Shown in pieces: positions 26,711-35,600 of a stretch of 64,000 nucleotides of DNA. Both the position numbers and the translations under genes were made by a program. This DNA is from Cellulomonas sp. NS3 (GTDB lineage Bacteria > Actinomycetota > Actinomycetes > Actinomycetales > Cellulomonadaceae). The stretch is taken from the NCBI RefSeq assembly GCF_024757985.1, contig NZ_CP103289.1, positions 3,038,001 to 3,102,000 on the forward strand. Direction: 5' to 3'. How positions within the stretch are numbered: the stretch's first letter is position 1; each line of letters begins with the position of its first letter. The notes under the pieces are model-generated. The model was not told where the DNA came from and did not search any database. It was given only the letters and a program-made list of their open reading frames with translations.

Positions 26711-27546
26711 GGCTGGACCTCCGTCGTCCTGGTTCGCGGCACGGTCGCACCGTCGAGCATCTCGTCCCACGCGCTCGGCGCGAGCTCCGCGCCCGCCCGC
26801 GGCACGGTCACGTGCACGTCCTCGTCCCCCACCGCGGTCGCCACGTCGACGACGACGGCGCTCACGTTGTCGTGGCCGCCGGCCTCGACCGCGCGCTGCA
26901 CGAGCTGCTGCGCGGCCTGCTGCGGGTCGCTGTGCTCGGCGAGGATGCCCGCGATCGCGGCGTCGTCGAGCTCACGGGTCAGGCCGTCCGAGCACACGAG
27001 GACCCGGTCGTGGGGCCCCGCGGGGATCAGCCAGTAGTCGGGCTCCGGGCTCGGGCCGGTGCCGAGGGCGCGCGTGAGCACGTGCCGCTCGGGGTGGGTA
27101 CCGGCCTGCGAGGAGCTGAGCTCACCCGAGTCGAGCATCTCCTGGACCACCGAGTGGTCCACGCTGATCTGCTCGAGGACGCCCTCGCTCACGCGGTACA
27201 CGCGCGAGTCGCCCACGTTGAACACGAGCCAGTAGGAGCCGTCGTCGTGCTCCGCGACGGCGACGCCCGCAACGGTCGTCCCGCCCGCACGCCCCTCGAA
27301 CGTGTCCCGGATGCGCTCGGCGGTGCGGGTGAAGCACGCGTGGACGTCGTCCGCGGAGGCGACCGTGCGCCCCGCGAGGTGCGCGAACTCCTCGACCGCG
27401 AGCCTGCTGGCGACGTCACCGGCGTCGTGGCCGCCCATGCCGTCCGCGACGAGGAAGACCGGGGGGTACGCGAGCAGGGCGTCCTCGTTGACGGACCGCA
27501 CGAGACCGCGGTCGGTCGCCGAACCCCACGACGTGCGCACTCTCAC
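26707..27546 (-). CDS. PP2C-type Ser/Thr protein phosphatase
   Basis: 279 residues. The PPM motifs are complete: SVNEDALL, VADGMGGHDAG with the metal-binding Asp and Gly, VFNVGDSRVYRV, ISVDHSVVQ, LICSDGL-like VLVCSDGLTREL and GGHDNVSAVVVDV. It would dephosphorylate proteins modified by the kinase two genes downstream and is soluble (no membrane span). The GTG at 27546 is chosen because AGGAG lies seven bases upstream. An in-frame ATG at 27585 would add 13 basic residues and lies shortly after GATAAC. It is the first gene of the long run that ends at 6820, and its stop overlaps the FHA gene start. Confidence 0.92.
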   Translation of the reverse strand: MRVRTSWGSATDRGLVRSVNEDALLAYPPVFLVADGMGGHDAGDVASRLAVEEFAHLAGRTVASADDVHACFTRTAERIRDTFEGRAGGTTVAGVAVAEHDDGSYWLVFNVGDSRVYRVSEGVLEQISVDHSVVQEMLDSGELSSSQAGTHPERHVLTRALGTGPSPEPDYWLIPAGPHDRVLVCSDGLTRELDDAAIAGILAEHSDPQQAAQQLVQRAVEAGGHDNVSAVVVDVATAVGDEDVHVTVPRAGAELAPSAWDEMLDGATVPRTRTTEVQP

Positions 27547-27648
27547 CCCCGCTGCTCCTCGGGCGCGCCGCAGCCGCACCCACATGCTTGGTTATCGGCC
27601 ACATCGTGCCCTACATGAGCAAGACAAGTGTAAGGATCCGCGGACGTC

Positions 27649-29157
27649 TCAGATGCCCAGCTGGTACACGCCCCAGTAGGCGAGCACGACGAGGATCACG
27701 GCCGCGCCCACCACCGACGTCCAGAGCTCGACGACCGCGACCCGGCCGGTCGCCACGCGGTCCCCGGCCTCGCGCAGCCGGCGTCCGCGGTCGAGCAGGG
27801 CGACCCCCGCGACGACCGCCGCGATGCCGAGCACGCGCACCCCGATCCACCCGCCCTGCACCACCCACGCGTTGCGCTCGTAGCCGAGCGCGAGCCGCGC
27901 GACCGCGACCAGGTACCAGACGAGGGCCGCGACGGTCGCGACGACGAGCAGGCGCAGCGCGTCCGCCCTCCCCCGGATGCCCGCACCGAGACCGTCCGGC
28001 CGCTCGGGCTGGCCGCGGCGGCGGCGCACCGTCCGGGTCAGCACCGTGCCCAGGTGCGCGAACGGGCCGACCGCGAGCAGCGCGACCCCGCCCCCGACCG
28101 TCGCGAGCACGACGTCGCCGTCGCCGAGCCACCGCGGGGTCGGCACCGGCGCCGCCCAGTAGTCCTGGACCGGCTGGGCCCCGGCGATGCGCGGGCTCGC
28201 GCCCGACGTCTCGGGCAGCCCGCGGACCCAGCCCGTGAGGTCGCGCAGGAACTCCTCGACGACGACGCCGCCCACGCGGATGCCGTGGCTCGCGCCCTCG
28301 TAGTACCGCACGGTGTAGTCGGCGCTGCCCGCGATCGCGGTGTCGCGGATGATCTGCTCCGCGCCCTGCACGAGCGGCATCGACGCGTCGCCGGTGCCGT
28401 AGACGACGAGCACGGGCTGGCGCATCTGACGCTGGTACGGCGCGACGTCGAAGTCGGCGTACTCGAAGCCGCCGCCGGGGAGCGACATGCCGACGGCACG
28501 CGGGATGGCGCGGAACACCCCGCTCGGGACCCCGGTGTTGCGCAGGTAGGAGTCGGTCGCGAACGCAGCCTGCTGGCGCGGGGGCACGACCGGCGCCGAG
28601 ACGAGCGCGACGAACGCGAGCGACGGGTCCTGCGCGGCCATGACCGGCGCGATCCAGGCGCCCTCGCTCTCGCCGTACAGCCCGACGCGCGCGGGGTCGA
28701 CGTCGGCCCAGCCGCGCAGCACCTCGACCGACCGGGCGTAGTCCGCCGCCATCGCGACGTAGTCCCGGTGCCGGGCCGTGTAGGTGTCGAGCCGCTTGTC
28801 GGGGACCATCGCGACGACGCCGGACTCCGCGAGCGCGTACGCCTGCTCCTCGAACGCCGTCGAGAACTTCCCCGTGCCGGCCCCGTGCACGAACACGACC
28901 CCGGCGCGCTCGCCCGGCGCGCCGACCGGCTCGCTGATCTGCGCCTGCACCACCGCGCCGTCGAGCTGGACGCTCACGACGGTCGTGCGCACCTCGTACC
29001 GGGCGGGCTCCGGCGCGGCGCCGATCGCGGTCGACCGGCTCTGCACCTCGAGCGGGTCGGTGAGCGGGACGGGGTCCCACTGCGGACCCATGACGGCGCC
29101 GAGGACGGCCAGCAGGATGATCCCCACGACCGTCCCCGCGGCGACCCGGTTCGGCAT
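27649..29157 (-). CDS. Membrane-bound alpha/beta hydrolase
   Basis: 502 residues. A signal-anchor at the N-terminus (VVGIILLAVLGAVMG) is followed by a secreted alpha/beta-hydrolase domain. This shows VVFVHGAGTG (oxyanion region), nucleophile elbow GLYGESEG with the Ser, Asp in YGTGDASMP and His in GASHGIRVGG. The C-terminal third has about four membrane spans (VVLATVGGGVALLAVGPF, LLVVATVAALVWYLVAVA and others). The combination of esterase-like domain and multi-span tail is found in dipeptidyl-peptidase/BAAT-like hydrolases; the substrate is unknown. ATG at 29157 is six bases after GATAAT, favouring it over the ATG at 29199. It sits between era and the signalling locus and shares the strand of both. 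Confidence 0.82.
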   Translation of the reverse strand: MPNRVAAGTVVGIILLAVLGAVMGPQWDPVPLTDPLEVQSRSTAIGAAPEPARYEVRTTVVSVQLDGAVVQAQISEPVGAPGERAGVVFVHGAGTGKFSTAFEEQAYALAESGVVAMVPDKRLDTYTARHRDYVAMAADYARSVEVLRGWADVDPARVGLYGESEGAWIAPVMAAQDPSLAFVALVSAPVVPPRQQAAFATDSYLRNTGVPSGVFRAIPRAVGMSLPGGGFEYADFDVAPYQRQMRQPVLVVYGTGDASMPLVQGAEQIIRDTAIAGSADYTVRYYEGASHGIRVGGVVVEEFLRDLTGWVRGLPETSGASPRIAGAQPVQDYWAAPVPTPRWLGDGDVVLATVGGGVALLAVGPFAHLGTVLTRTVRRRRGQPERPDGLGAGIRGRADALRLLVVATVAALVWYLVAVARLALGYERNAWVVQGGWIGVRVLGIAAVVAGVALLDRGRRLREAGDRVATGRVAVVELWTSVVGAAVILVVLAYWGVYQLGI

Positions 29158-29163
29158 CCGGCG

Positions 29164-29169
29164 ATTATC
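29164..29169 (-). promoter_or_regulatory. -10 hexamer GATAAT, leaderless start of the hydrolase gene
   Basis: GATAAT matches TATAAT at five of six positions and ends six bases before the ATG at 29157. No Shine-Dalgarno is seen. Confidence 0.5.
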
Positions 29170-29222
29170 GCGCAGCCCCTCATCAGCACCGGGAGCCATC
29201 CCGGGACGCAGGGCGGTCGTCG

Positions 29223-30140
29223 TCAGAAGCCCATCCGCCCGAGCTGCTTGGGGTCGCGCTGCCAGTCCTTGGCGACCTTGACGTGCAGGTCGAGGAACAC
29301 GCGCGTGCCGAGCAGCGCCTCGATGCCGCGGCGCGCCTCGGTGCCGACCTCGCGCAGCCGCGAGCCGCCGCGCCCGATGATGATGGCCTTCTGGCTGTCG
29401 CGCTCGACGAACAGGTGCACGCGCACGTCGAGCATCGCGGGCCCCTGGGCGCCGTCGGCCTGCGGGCGCGGGACGATCTCGTCGACGACGACGGCGAGCG
29501 AGTGCGGGAGCTCGTCGCGCACGCCCTCGAGGGCGGCCTCACGGACCAGCTCGGCGACCATGACGTTCTCCGGCTCGTCGGTCAGCTCGCCCTCGGGGTA
29601 GAGCGCCGGGCCCTCGTCGAGGTGGCCGATCAGCACCTTCTCGAGCTCGGCGACCTGGTAGCCCGACTCGGCGGAGACCGGGATGATGTCGGCCCACTCG
29701 CCGAGTGCCGAGACGGCGAGCAGGTGCTCCGCGAGGCGCGCCTTGCCGACGAGGTCCGCCTTGGTGGCGATGGCGACGACCGGCGTCCCGCGGCCGTCGC
29801 GCGCGAGCTCGCTCAGCTGCTCGGCGATGTACCGGTCCCCCGGGCCGACCTTCTGGTCCGAGGGCAGGCAGAAGCCCACGACGTCGACCTCGGTCAGCGT
29901 GTCCTTGACCAGGTCGTTGAGGCGCTCGCCGAGCAGGGTGCGCGGGCGGTGCAGGCCCGGGGTGTCGACGAGCACGAGCTGCGCGTCGGGGCGGTGCACG
30001 ATGCCGCGGATCGTGTGGCGCGTCGTCTGCGGGCGGCCCGAGGTGATCGCGACCTTCTGGCCGACGAGCGCGTTCGTGAGCGTCGACTTCCCGGCGTTGG
30101 GCCGGCCCACGAGGCAGGCGAATCCGGATCGGAAGGTCAT
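29223..30140 (-). CDS. era: GTPase Era
   Basis: 305 residues, the usual Era length. G1 GRPNAGKST is at residues 12-20, G2/G3 include RHTIRGI and VDTPGLHRP, G4 is ATKADLV, and the C-terminal KH domain carries IIGRGGSRLREVG. Era binds 16S rRNA near its 3' end and licenses 30S assembly. The ATG at 30140 overlaps the stop of the CorC/HlyC gene (ATGA). It is the last gene of the coupled phoH-ybeY-corC-era unit that is widespread in bacteria. Confidence 0.96.
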   Translation of the reverse strand: MTFRSGFACLVGRPNAGKSTLTNALVGQKVAITSGRPQTTRHTIRGIVHRPDAQLVLVDTPGLHRPRTLLGERLNDLVKDTLTEVDVVGFCLPSDQKVGPGDRYIAEQLSELARDGRGTPVVAIATKADLVGKARLAEHLLAVSALGEWADIIPVSAESGYQVAELEKVLIGHLDEGPALYPEGELTDEPENVMVAELVREAALEGVRDELPHSLAVVVDEIVPRPQADGAQGPAMLDVRVHLFVERDSQKAIIIGRGGSRLREVGTEARRGIEALLGTRVFLDLHVKVAKDWQRDPKQLGRMGF

Positions 30141-31456
30141 CGGGTGGCTCCAGGGGTGGCTTGGGTGGACGCGTCGTCGACAGCGTCCTCGGGGATGTCG
30201 TCGGGCGCGTCGTCGGCGCTCGTCGCGCTGCGGCTCACGAGCAGCGTCGCGACCTGCTTGCGCCGGCCCTGCGTGCGCTCGGCGACGAGGTGCAGACCGT
30301 GGATGTCGCCGGCCGAGCCGGGGAGCGGGACCTTGCCGAGCGCCTTCGCGAGCAGGCCGCCCGCCGAGTCGACGTCGTCGTCCTCGACGTGGAGCTCGAG
30401 CAGCTCGCCGAGCTCGTCCTTGCCGAGCCGGGCCGGCACGCGGAAGGTGCCGTCCCCGAGGTCCTCGACGACGGGGCCGCTCGGGTCGTGCTCGTCGGTC
30501 AGCTCGCCGACGATCTCCTCGAGGGCGTCCTCGATCGTCACGAGGCCCGCGACGCCGCCGTACTCGTCGACCACGATCGCCATGTGCGACGACCCGGCCT
30601 GCATCTCGCGCAGCAGGTCGTCCGCCGGCTTCGACTCCGGGACGAACACCGCGGGGCGCGCGATCGACGCCGCGGGCGCGTCGGCGGAGGCCGGGTCGTC
30701 GTGCTGGCGGCGCACGAGGTCCTTGAGGTAGAGCACGCCCCGGACGTCGTCGACGGACTCCCCCACGACGGGCACGCGCGAGTAGCCGGAGCGCAGCAGC
30801 AGCGAGAGGACCTTGCGCAGCGGCGTCCCCGCCTCGGTCGTCACCATGTCGGTGCGCGGGACCATGACCTCGCGGGTGAGCGTGTCGCCGAGCTCGAGCA
30901 CCGAGCGGAACATGTCCCGCTCGTCCTCCTCGATGCCCTCCGACTCGCTCACGCGCTGCACCATCTCCCGCAGCTCGTCCTCGTCGAGCTCCGCGGTGCG
31001 GCCCGCGCCGGGCGACGCGCGCGCGACCCAGCCGACGAGCGCGTGCGTCGCGGCGAGCAGCGGCGCGAGCCCGACGAGCACCGTGACCGGGTGCTGGCGG
31101 CCGAAGGTGCGCGGGCTGACCCGCACGAGCAGGTACGCCACGACCGCGCACAGCGCACCCGCGACGAGCAGCACGACCCACCACGCGAGCGGGCGGCTCG
31201 CGACGACGAGCGTCAGGCACACGGTCGCCGTCATCTCGGCGAGCAGCCGCACGAACGCGGCCGACGACGCGACCTCGCCGGGGTGCTCCGTGAGCCGGTG
31301 GACCCGGGCCGCCCCGGGGCGCCGCTCGGCGAACAGCTCGGTCACCGCGGCGCGCGTCACGCGCACGACCGCGACCTCGCCCGCACTGAGCGCCGCCGCG
31401 AGCGCGATCCCGACGACCGCGAGCACGACGAGCAGACCGACGGGGATGTCGGTCAT
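30137..31456 (-). CDS. CNNM/CorC-HlyC family membrane protein with CBS domains
   Basis: 439 residues. The N-terminal CNNM (DUF21) domain has three or four membrane spans ([24 protein letters not shown] at the start). Two CBS domains ([37 protein letters not shown] and [27 protein letters not shown]) and a C-terminal CorC/HlyC transporter-associated domain follow. Proteins of this type are implicated in Mg or Co efflux and homeostasis, with CBS domains sensing adenine nucleotides. Start and stop overlap ybeY and era respectively. The hemolysin name for the family is historical and probably not the function. Confidence 0.92.
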   Translation of the reverse strand: MTDIPVGLLVVLAVVGIALAAALSAGEVAVVRVTRAAVTELFAERRPGAARVHRLTEHPGEVASSAAFVRLLAEMTATVCLTLVVASRPLAWWVVLLVAGALCAVVAYLLVRVSPRTFGRQHPVTVLVGLAPLLAATHALVGWVARASPGAGRTAELDEDELREMVQRVSESEGIEEDERDMFRSVLELGDTLTREVMVPRTDMVTTEAGTPLRKVLSLLLRSGYSRVPVVGESVDDVRGVLYLKDLVRRQHDDPASADAPAASIARPAVFVPESKPADDLLREMQAGSSHMAIVVDEYGGVAGLVTIEDALEEIVGELTDEHDPSGPVVEDLGDGTFRVPARLGKDELGELLELHVEDDDVDSAGGLLAKALGKVPLPGSAGDIHGLHLVAERTQGRRKQVATLLVSRSATSADDAPDDIPEDAVDDASTQATPGATR

Positions 31457-31905
31457 CGCCCAGCCAGGAACGTGAGCAGGAGCTGGCGCTGGAGCGCGAA
31501 CATCTCCTTCTCCTCCTCCGGTTCCGCGTGGTCGTACCCGAGCAGGTGCAGGATCCCGTGGGTCGTCAGGAGCAGGAGCTCCTCGGCCGTCGAGTGCCCG
31601 GCGACGCGCGCCTGCTGGGCGGCGACCTCGGGGCACAGCACGACGTCGCCGAGCAGGCCGGCCGGCGTGGGCTCGCCCTCGCGCCCCGGGCGCAGCTCGT
31701 CCATCGGGAACGACAGCACGTCGGTCGGCCCGGGCTCGTCCATGTAGCGCACGTGCAGGTCCGTCATGACCTGGGTGCCGACCAGCAGGATCGACAGCTC
31801 GGTCTGCGGGTGCACGTGCATCGCGTCGAGCACGTACCGCGCGAGCGCCGCGAACTCGGCCTCGTCGACCTCGGCGCCCGACTCGTTGTTGACCTCGATG
31901 CTCAC
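31453..31905 (-). CDS. ybeY: Endoribonuclease YbeY
   Basis: 150 residues. The UPF0054 signature [11 protein letters not shown] supplies the three zinc-binding His residues, and [10 protein letters not shown] and [12 protein letters not shown] are the other conserved blocks. YbeY acts in 16S rRNA 3' maturation and 70S quality control. GTG at 31905 overlaps the stop of phoH (GTGA), and the gene stop overlaps the next start, so the four genes phoH, ybeY, corC and era are read as a unit. Confidence 0.95.
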   Translation of the reverse strand: MSIEVNNESGAEVDEAEFAALARYVLDAMHVHPQTELSILLVGTQVMTDLHVRYMDEPGPTDVLSFPMDELRPGREGEPTPAGLLGDVVLCPEVAAQQARVAGHSTAEELLLLTTHGILHLLGYDHAEPEEEKEMFALQRQLLLTFLAGR

Positions 31906-32903
31906 GTGCGGTCCCACCGCGCGTAGGCGTCGATGATGTCGCTCACGAGGCGGTGGCGGACCACGTCCGAGGACGACAGCCGGCAGAACGCCACGTCGTC
32001 GACGTCCGCGAGGATCGACTCGACGACGCGCAGGCCCGACGTCGTCGCCGACGGCAGGTCGACCTGCGTGACGTCGCCGGTGACGACGACCCGGGAGCCG
32101 AAGCCGAGCCGCGTGAGGAACATCTTCATCTGCTCGGTCGAGGTGTTCTGGGCCTCGTCGAGGATGATGAACGAGTCGTTGAGCGTGCGCCCGCGCATGT
32201 AGGCGAGCGGCGCCACCTCGATCGTCCCGGCCTCCATGAGCCGCGGGATCGAGTCGGGGTCGACCATGTCGTGCAGCGCGTCGTAGAGCGGGCGCAGGTA
32301 CGGGTCGATCTTGTCGTTGAGCGTGCCGGGCAGGAACCCGAGCCGCTCGCCGGCCTCGACCGCGGGCCGCGTGAGCACGATGCGGTTGACCTCGCGCGCC
32401 TGGAGCGCCTGGACGGCCTTCGCCATCGCGAGGTACGTCTTGCCGGTGCCGGCGGGGCCGATCCCGAACGTCACGGTGTGCCGGTCGATCGCGTCGACGT
32501 ACTCCTTCTGCCCCGTCGTCTTGGGGCGGATGGTCTTGCCGCGGCTCGACAGGATGTTGAACGTCAGGACGTCGGCCGGGCGCGCCCCGGCGTCCGCGGC
32601 GAGCATCGCGACCGAGCGGGTCACGACGTCCGGCGTCAGCGGCGTGCCGCTCGCGGCCATCTCGACGAGCTCGTCGACGAGGCGCGCCACGAGAGCGACG
32701 TCGCCCGCCGGTCCGGCCAGGGTGATCTCGTTGCCGCGCGCGTGGATGTCGACGTCCCGGAACCCGGCCTCGACGGCCCGCAGCACCTCGTCGCGCCGGC
32801 CGAGCAGCTCGGCCATCGAGATCTCCGGGGGGATCGTGATCCTGTGCTCGAGGTGGGCGGTCACGCCTGCGCCCCCGCGCCGTGCGGATGTGCTGTCGGT
32901 CAT
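31902..32903 (-). CDS. PhoH-like ATPase
   Basis: 333 residues. The Walker [12 protein letters not shown] and Walker [12 protein letters not shown] motifs lie in a RecA-like core, with [18 protein letters not shown], the other typical PhoH block, between them. The N-terminus before the ATPase core has the short KH-like region common in PhoH paired with YbeY. Its precise activity is unsettled; helicase or RNA-linked roles have been proposed for the family, and the ybeY linkage suggests rRNA processing. ATG at 32903 is used. A GTG-initiated form starting near residue 14 ([10 protein letters not shown]) cannot be excluded. A TAGACT at 33003-33008 may be its -10, giving a leader of about 95 bases. 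Confidence 0.92.
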   Translation of the reverse strand: MTDSTSARRGGAGVTAHLEHRITIPPEISMAELLGRRDEVLRAVEAGFRDVDIHARGNEITLAGPAGDVALVARLVDELVEMAASGTPLTPDVVTRSVAMLAADAGARPADVLTFNILSSRGKTIRPKTTGQKEYVDAIDRHTVTFGIGPAGTGKTYLAMAKAVQALQAREVNRIVLTRPAVEAGERLGFLPGTLNDKIDPYLRPLYDALHDMVDPDSIPRLMEAGTIEVAPLAYMRGRTLNDSFIILDEAQNTSTEQMKMFLTRLGFGSRVVVTGDVTQVDLPSATTSGLRVVESILADVDDVAFCRLSSSDVVRHRLVSDIIDAYARWDRT

Positions 32904-33002
32904 GTGCTCGGCTCGCGCCTCGCGCTCCTTCGGTGCGGACCCTCTCCGTTCCCGGCGCCGTCCCCGGCCCCGGGACCCCGACGCTGCTGCCGGGACGAGT
33001 CG

Positions 33003-33008
33003 AGTCTA
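33003..33008 (-). promoter_or_regulatory. Possible -10 of the phoH-ybeY-corC-era operon
   Basis: TAGACT on the minus strand, about 100 bases before the phoH ATG, is the only TANNNT in this otherwise GC-rich 255-base divergent interval. No clear -35 is visible. Confidence 0.3.
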
Positions 33009-33158
33009 CCGAGCGACGCGGCCCGTCCGCCCGTGCTCGCCGCACGCACGTGCGGCGAGATCACGGGTCCGTGGCGCGTCCTGCGCCCGGTGCCGTCGGA
33101 CCCCGGGCAGACTCGGGACGTGCGCCGGGCGGCGCACCAGGACGACGAGGGGGACGCG

Positions 33159-33698
33159 ATGCGGGCGCGAGCCGGACGACAGGGACGCGCCGCGGCGCGC
33201 ACGGTGCTGGTGCGCGCGACGGCGGTCGCGCTCGGGGCGGGCCTGCTCGCCGGCTGTGCGGGCACGAGCGGCGAGGAGCCCACCACGAGCCCGAGCCCTG
33301 AGCCGTCGGCCACCTCGCCGTCGGCGTCCGCGACGCCCGAGCCCACGGCGTCGCCGTCGGGCAGCCCCGTCGCCGGGGACACACCCACGAACGGGCCGGT
33401 CGCGATCACCGCGCCGACCTCGGGCGCGACGGTCGCCGGGCCGCAGGTCGACGTCACGGGGACCGGCACCGCGTTCGAGGGAACGCTGCTGTGGGAGGCG
33501 GTGTCGGTCGACACCGGCGAGGTCGGCGCGCAGGACTTCACGAACGCCGGGGCGAACGGCGAGGTGGGCCCGTTCGCGTTCACCGCGACCCTGCCCGCCG
33601 GGACGTGGACGCTGCACGTCTGGGAGCCGGGCATGGGCGAGGGCGACGGCGCGGCGGCGCGGCGCAACGAGGCGACGGTGACGTTCACGGTGTCGTGA
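33159..33698 (+). CDS. Lipoprotein with Gmad2-type immunoglobulin-like domain
   Basis: 179 residues. A signal peptide with basic start (MRARAGRQGR) and lipobox LLAGC predicts lipid anchoring. A Ser/Pro/Thr-rich linker (SPSPEPSATSPSASATP) spans the wall, and the C-terminal 95 residues resemble the Gmad2 fold: PVAITAPTSGATVAGPQVDV, FEGTLLWEAVSVDTGEV and GPFAFTATLPAGTWTLHVWEPG. Such domains occur in surface lipoproteins and spore-germination-related proteins; no enzyme role is implied. ATG at 33159 is preceded by GAGGGGGACG. Its last 14 bases overlap the end of the convergent AraC-type gene. Confidence 0.82.
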   Translation: MRARAGRQGRAAARTVLVRATAVALGAGLLAGCAGTSGEEPTTSPSPEPSATSPSASATPEPTASPSGSPVAGDTPTNGPVAITAPTSGATVAGPQVDVTGTGTAFEGTLLWEAVSVDTGEVGAQDFTNAGANGEVGPFAFTATLPAGTWTLHVWEPGMGEGDGAAARRNEATVTFTVS

Positions 33699-34662
33699 CG
33701 GCCGCGCGCTGCGGAGCGCGGTCCGTGCCGGGCGCGTCCGGCCGGTGCGCGCGCGGGCTGACGCCGCGGGTGCGCTTGAAGGCGGTGCTGAGCGCGAAGC
33801 CGTTGCTGTAGCCGACCCGCCGGGCCACGGAGTCGACCGTCGCGGAGGGCTCCCGCAGCAGGTCGGCGGCGAGCGCCAGCCGCCAGTCCCGCAGGTAGGT
33901 CATGGGGGCGCTCCCGACCAGCTCGGTGAAGGTCCGGGCCAGCGTGGCCCGTGCGCTGCCGGTCTCGGCGGCCAGGGCCGCCACCGTCCACGACCGCGCG
34001 GGGTCGTCGTGCAGCAGCCGCAGCGCCCGCCCCACCAGCGGGTCGCCGAGCGCCCGGTACCACGCCGGGGCCTTCGCCTCCGGCTGGTCCAGCCACACCC
34101 GGAGCACGCACACGAGCAGGAGGTCGAGCAGCCGGTCGAGCAGCACGTCCTGCCCGGGCGCCTGCGCGGTCATCTCCCGGCCCAGGAGGGTCACGAGGGT
34201 CGGGTCCCACCGGTCGCGCGTGACCACGAGGACGGGGGGCAGCGCGTTCAGCAGGCGCTGGCCGACCGCCCCGACCTCCTCGTACACGCCGAGCAGCAGG
34301 GACATCGACCCACCGGGGGCAGTGCCCCAGGCGCGTGTCCCGAGCGTCATCTCCGCGCGCAGGTCCCGGCCGTCCGGCGTCGCGCAGCGCTGCCCGGGGT
34401 GCACGAGGACCTGCGGGGCGGTCGCCGGGTCGTCGGCGAGGAGGTAGGGGTCCGCGCCGCGGACGACGGCGACGTCGCCGGGTCCCACCCGCGCCGGCGC
34501 ACCGTCCTGCGGGACGACCCAGCCACCCCCGCTCACCATGGCGACCAGGCTCAGCGCCGAGCGGTCCTGGACGCGGATCGACCACGGCGGGTCGAGCACG
34601 ATGCGGAGCATGAAGGCGCCGCGGGCCCGCGGGTTGTCGAGGAGCGCGGTCAGGGCGTCCAC
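33685..34662 (-). CDS. AraC-family transcriptional regulator with cupin sensor domain
   Basis: 325 residues. The N-terminal part (SIRVQDRSALSLVAMVSGGG and RVGPGDVAVVRGADPYLL) resembles the cupin_6 ligand-binding domain. The C-terminal part holds two helix-turn-helix units, with WTVAALAAETGSARATLARTF, SAPMTYLRDWRLALAADLL and SVARRVGYSNGFALSTAFKR, the AraC signature. The GTG at 34662 is six bases after TACGAT, a leaderless start; longer upstream frames are not protein-like. It is divergent from the NAD(P)-binding gene at 34743, the likely target. It overlaps the convergent lipoprotein end by 14 bases. Confidence 0.9.
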   Translation of the reverse strand: MDALTALLDNPRARGAFMLRIVLDPPWSIRVQDRSALSLVAMVSGGGWVVPQDGAPARVGPGDVAVVRGADPYLLADDPATAPQVLVHPGQRCATPDGRDLRAEMTLGTRAWGTAPGGSMSLLLGVYEEVGAVGQRLLNALPPVLVVTRDRWDPTLVTLLGREMTAQAPGQDVLLDRLLDLLLVCVLRVWLDQPEAKAPAWYRALGDPLVGRALRLLHDDPARSWTVAALAAETGSARATLARTFTELVGSAPMTYLRDWRLALAADLLREPSATVDSVARRVGYSNGFALSTAFKRTRGVSPRAHRPDAPGTDRAPQRAAVTTP

Positions 34663-34668
34663 AGGCCG

Positions 34669-34674
34669 ATCGTA
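34669..34674 (-). promoter_or_regulatory. -10 hexamer TACGAT, leaderless start of the AraC-type gene
   Basis: TACGAT ends six bases before the GTG at 34662. The divergent gene starts 80 bases away, so operator sites for both should lie in 34663-34742. Confidence 0.45.
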
Positions 34675-34742
34675 GACGCGCTGACATGGATGCGAGCGGG
34701 TCGGCCATTCCGCGGCCCGGGGCGCGGGTCTTGGCTGGGTGC

Positions 34743-35600
34743 ATGACCACCTTGGCGGAGCAGCAGACGACACTCGTGATCGGCGGCACCGGGAAGACCG
34801 GTCGCCGCGTGGCTCGACGGCTCGGGGCGCTCGGCGTACCGACGCGGCTCGGGACCCGCACCGGTGCGCCGCCGTTCGACTGGCAGGCACGGGACACCTG
34901 GGGGCCGGCCCTGACGGGGGTGCGGTCGGCCTACCTGTGCTACTCCCCCGACGTCGCAGCACCCGGTGCGGCCGACACGATCGGCGACCTCGCCGCGCTC
35001 GCCGTCCGACGCGGCGTCCGGCGGCTCGTGCTGCTGTCCGGGCGCGGCGACGCCGAGGCCCGACGCGCGGAGCTCGCCGTGCAGCGCTCCGGCGCGGCGT
35101 GGACCGTCGTGCGGTCGAGCTGGTTCGCCCAGAACTTCAGCGAGGGGATGTTCGGGCCCGCGGTGCTCCGGGGCGAGGTCGCCCTGCCGGTCGACGGCGT
35201 CCCCGAGCCCTTCGTCGACGTCGGCGACGTCGCGGAGGTGGCGGCCGCCGCACTGACCGGGGACGGGCACGACGGCCAGGTCTACGAGGTGACCGGCCCG
35301 CGCCTCCTGACGTTCGCCGACGCGGTCGGCGAGGTGGCCCGGGCGAGCGGCCGCGACGTCCGCTTCCGCACCGTCACCCTGACCGAGCTCGAGGCGGGAC
35401 TCGCGGCGCAGGGGGTCCCCGCCCCCGCGATCGACCTCACGCGGCACCTGTTCACCGACGTGCTCGACGGGCGCAACGCCTCGCTGGCTGACGGCGTCCA
35501 GCGGGCCCTGGGGCGCGAGCCGCGCGACTTCGCCGACTACGCCCGCGCCGCAGCGGCGGCCGGCGCGTGGGACGCCGCGCCGGCGGGACGGGTGGCGTGA
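34743..35600 (+). CDS. NAD(P)H-binding, NmrA-like family protein
   Basis: 285 residues. The Rossmann fold starts TTLVIGGTGKTGRRVARRLGALG with the atypical-SDR glycine motif GGTGKTG. Later blocks LVLLSGRGDAEARRAE, WTVVRSSWFAQNFSEG and YEVTGPRLLTFADAVGEVA are typical of NmrA-like and NAD(P)H-quinone-oxidoreductase-like proteins. It may act as a reductase or a redox-sensing regulator; the catalytic Tyr-Lys pair of classical SDRs is absent. ATG at 34743 is chosen because the fold begins directly after it; an in-frame ATG at 34686 has no support. It is divergent from the AraC-type regulator and its stop overlaps the next start (GTGA), so the three genes form one unit. Confidence 0.88.
   Translation: MTTLAEQQTTLVIGGTGKTGRRVARRLGALGVPTRLGTRTGAPPFDWQARDTWGPALTGVRSAYLCYSPDVAAPGAADTIGDLAALAVRRGVRRLVLLSGRGDAEARRAELAVQRSGAAWTVVRSSWFAQNFSEGMFGPAVLRGEVALPVDGVPEPFVDVGDVAEVAAAALTGDGHDGQVYEVTGPRLLTFADAVGEVARASGRDVRFRTVTLTELEAGLAAQGVPAPAIDLTRHLFTDVLDGRNASLADGVQRALGREPRDFADYARAAAAAGAWDAAPAGRVA

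Noticed and set aside
24990-27585. The FHA and phosphatase genes read as longer ORFs starting further upstream
   Set aside because: GTG starts that overlap the preceding stops, or follow AGGAG, fit the operon better; the extra N-terminal residues are not domain-like.
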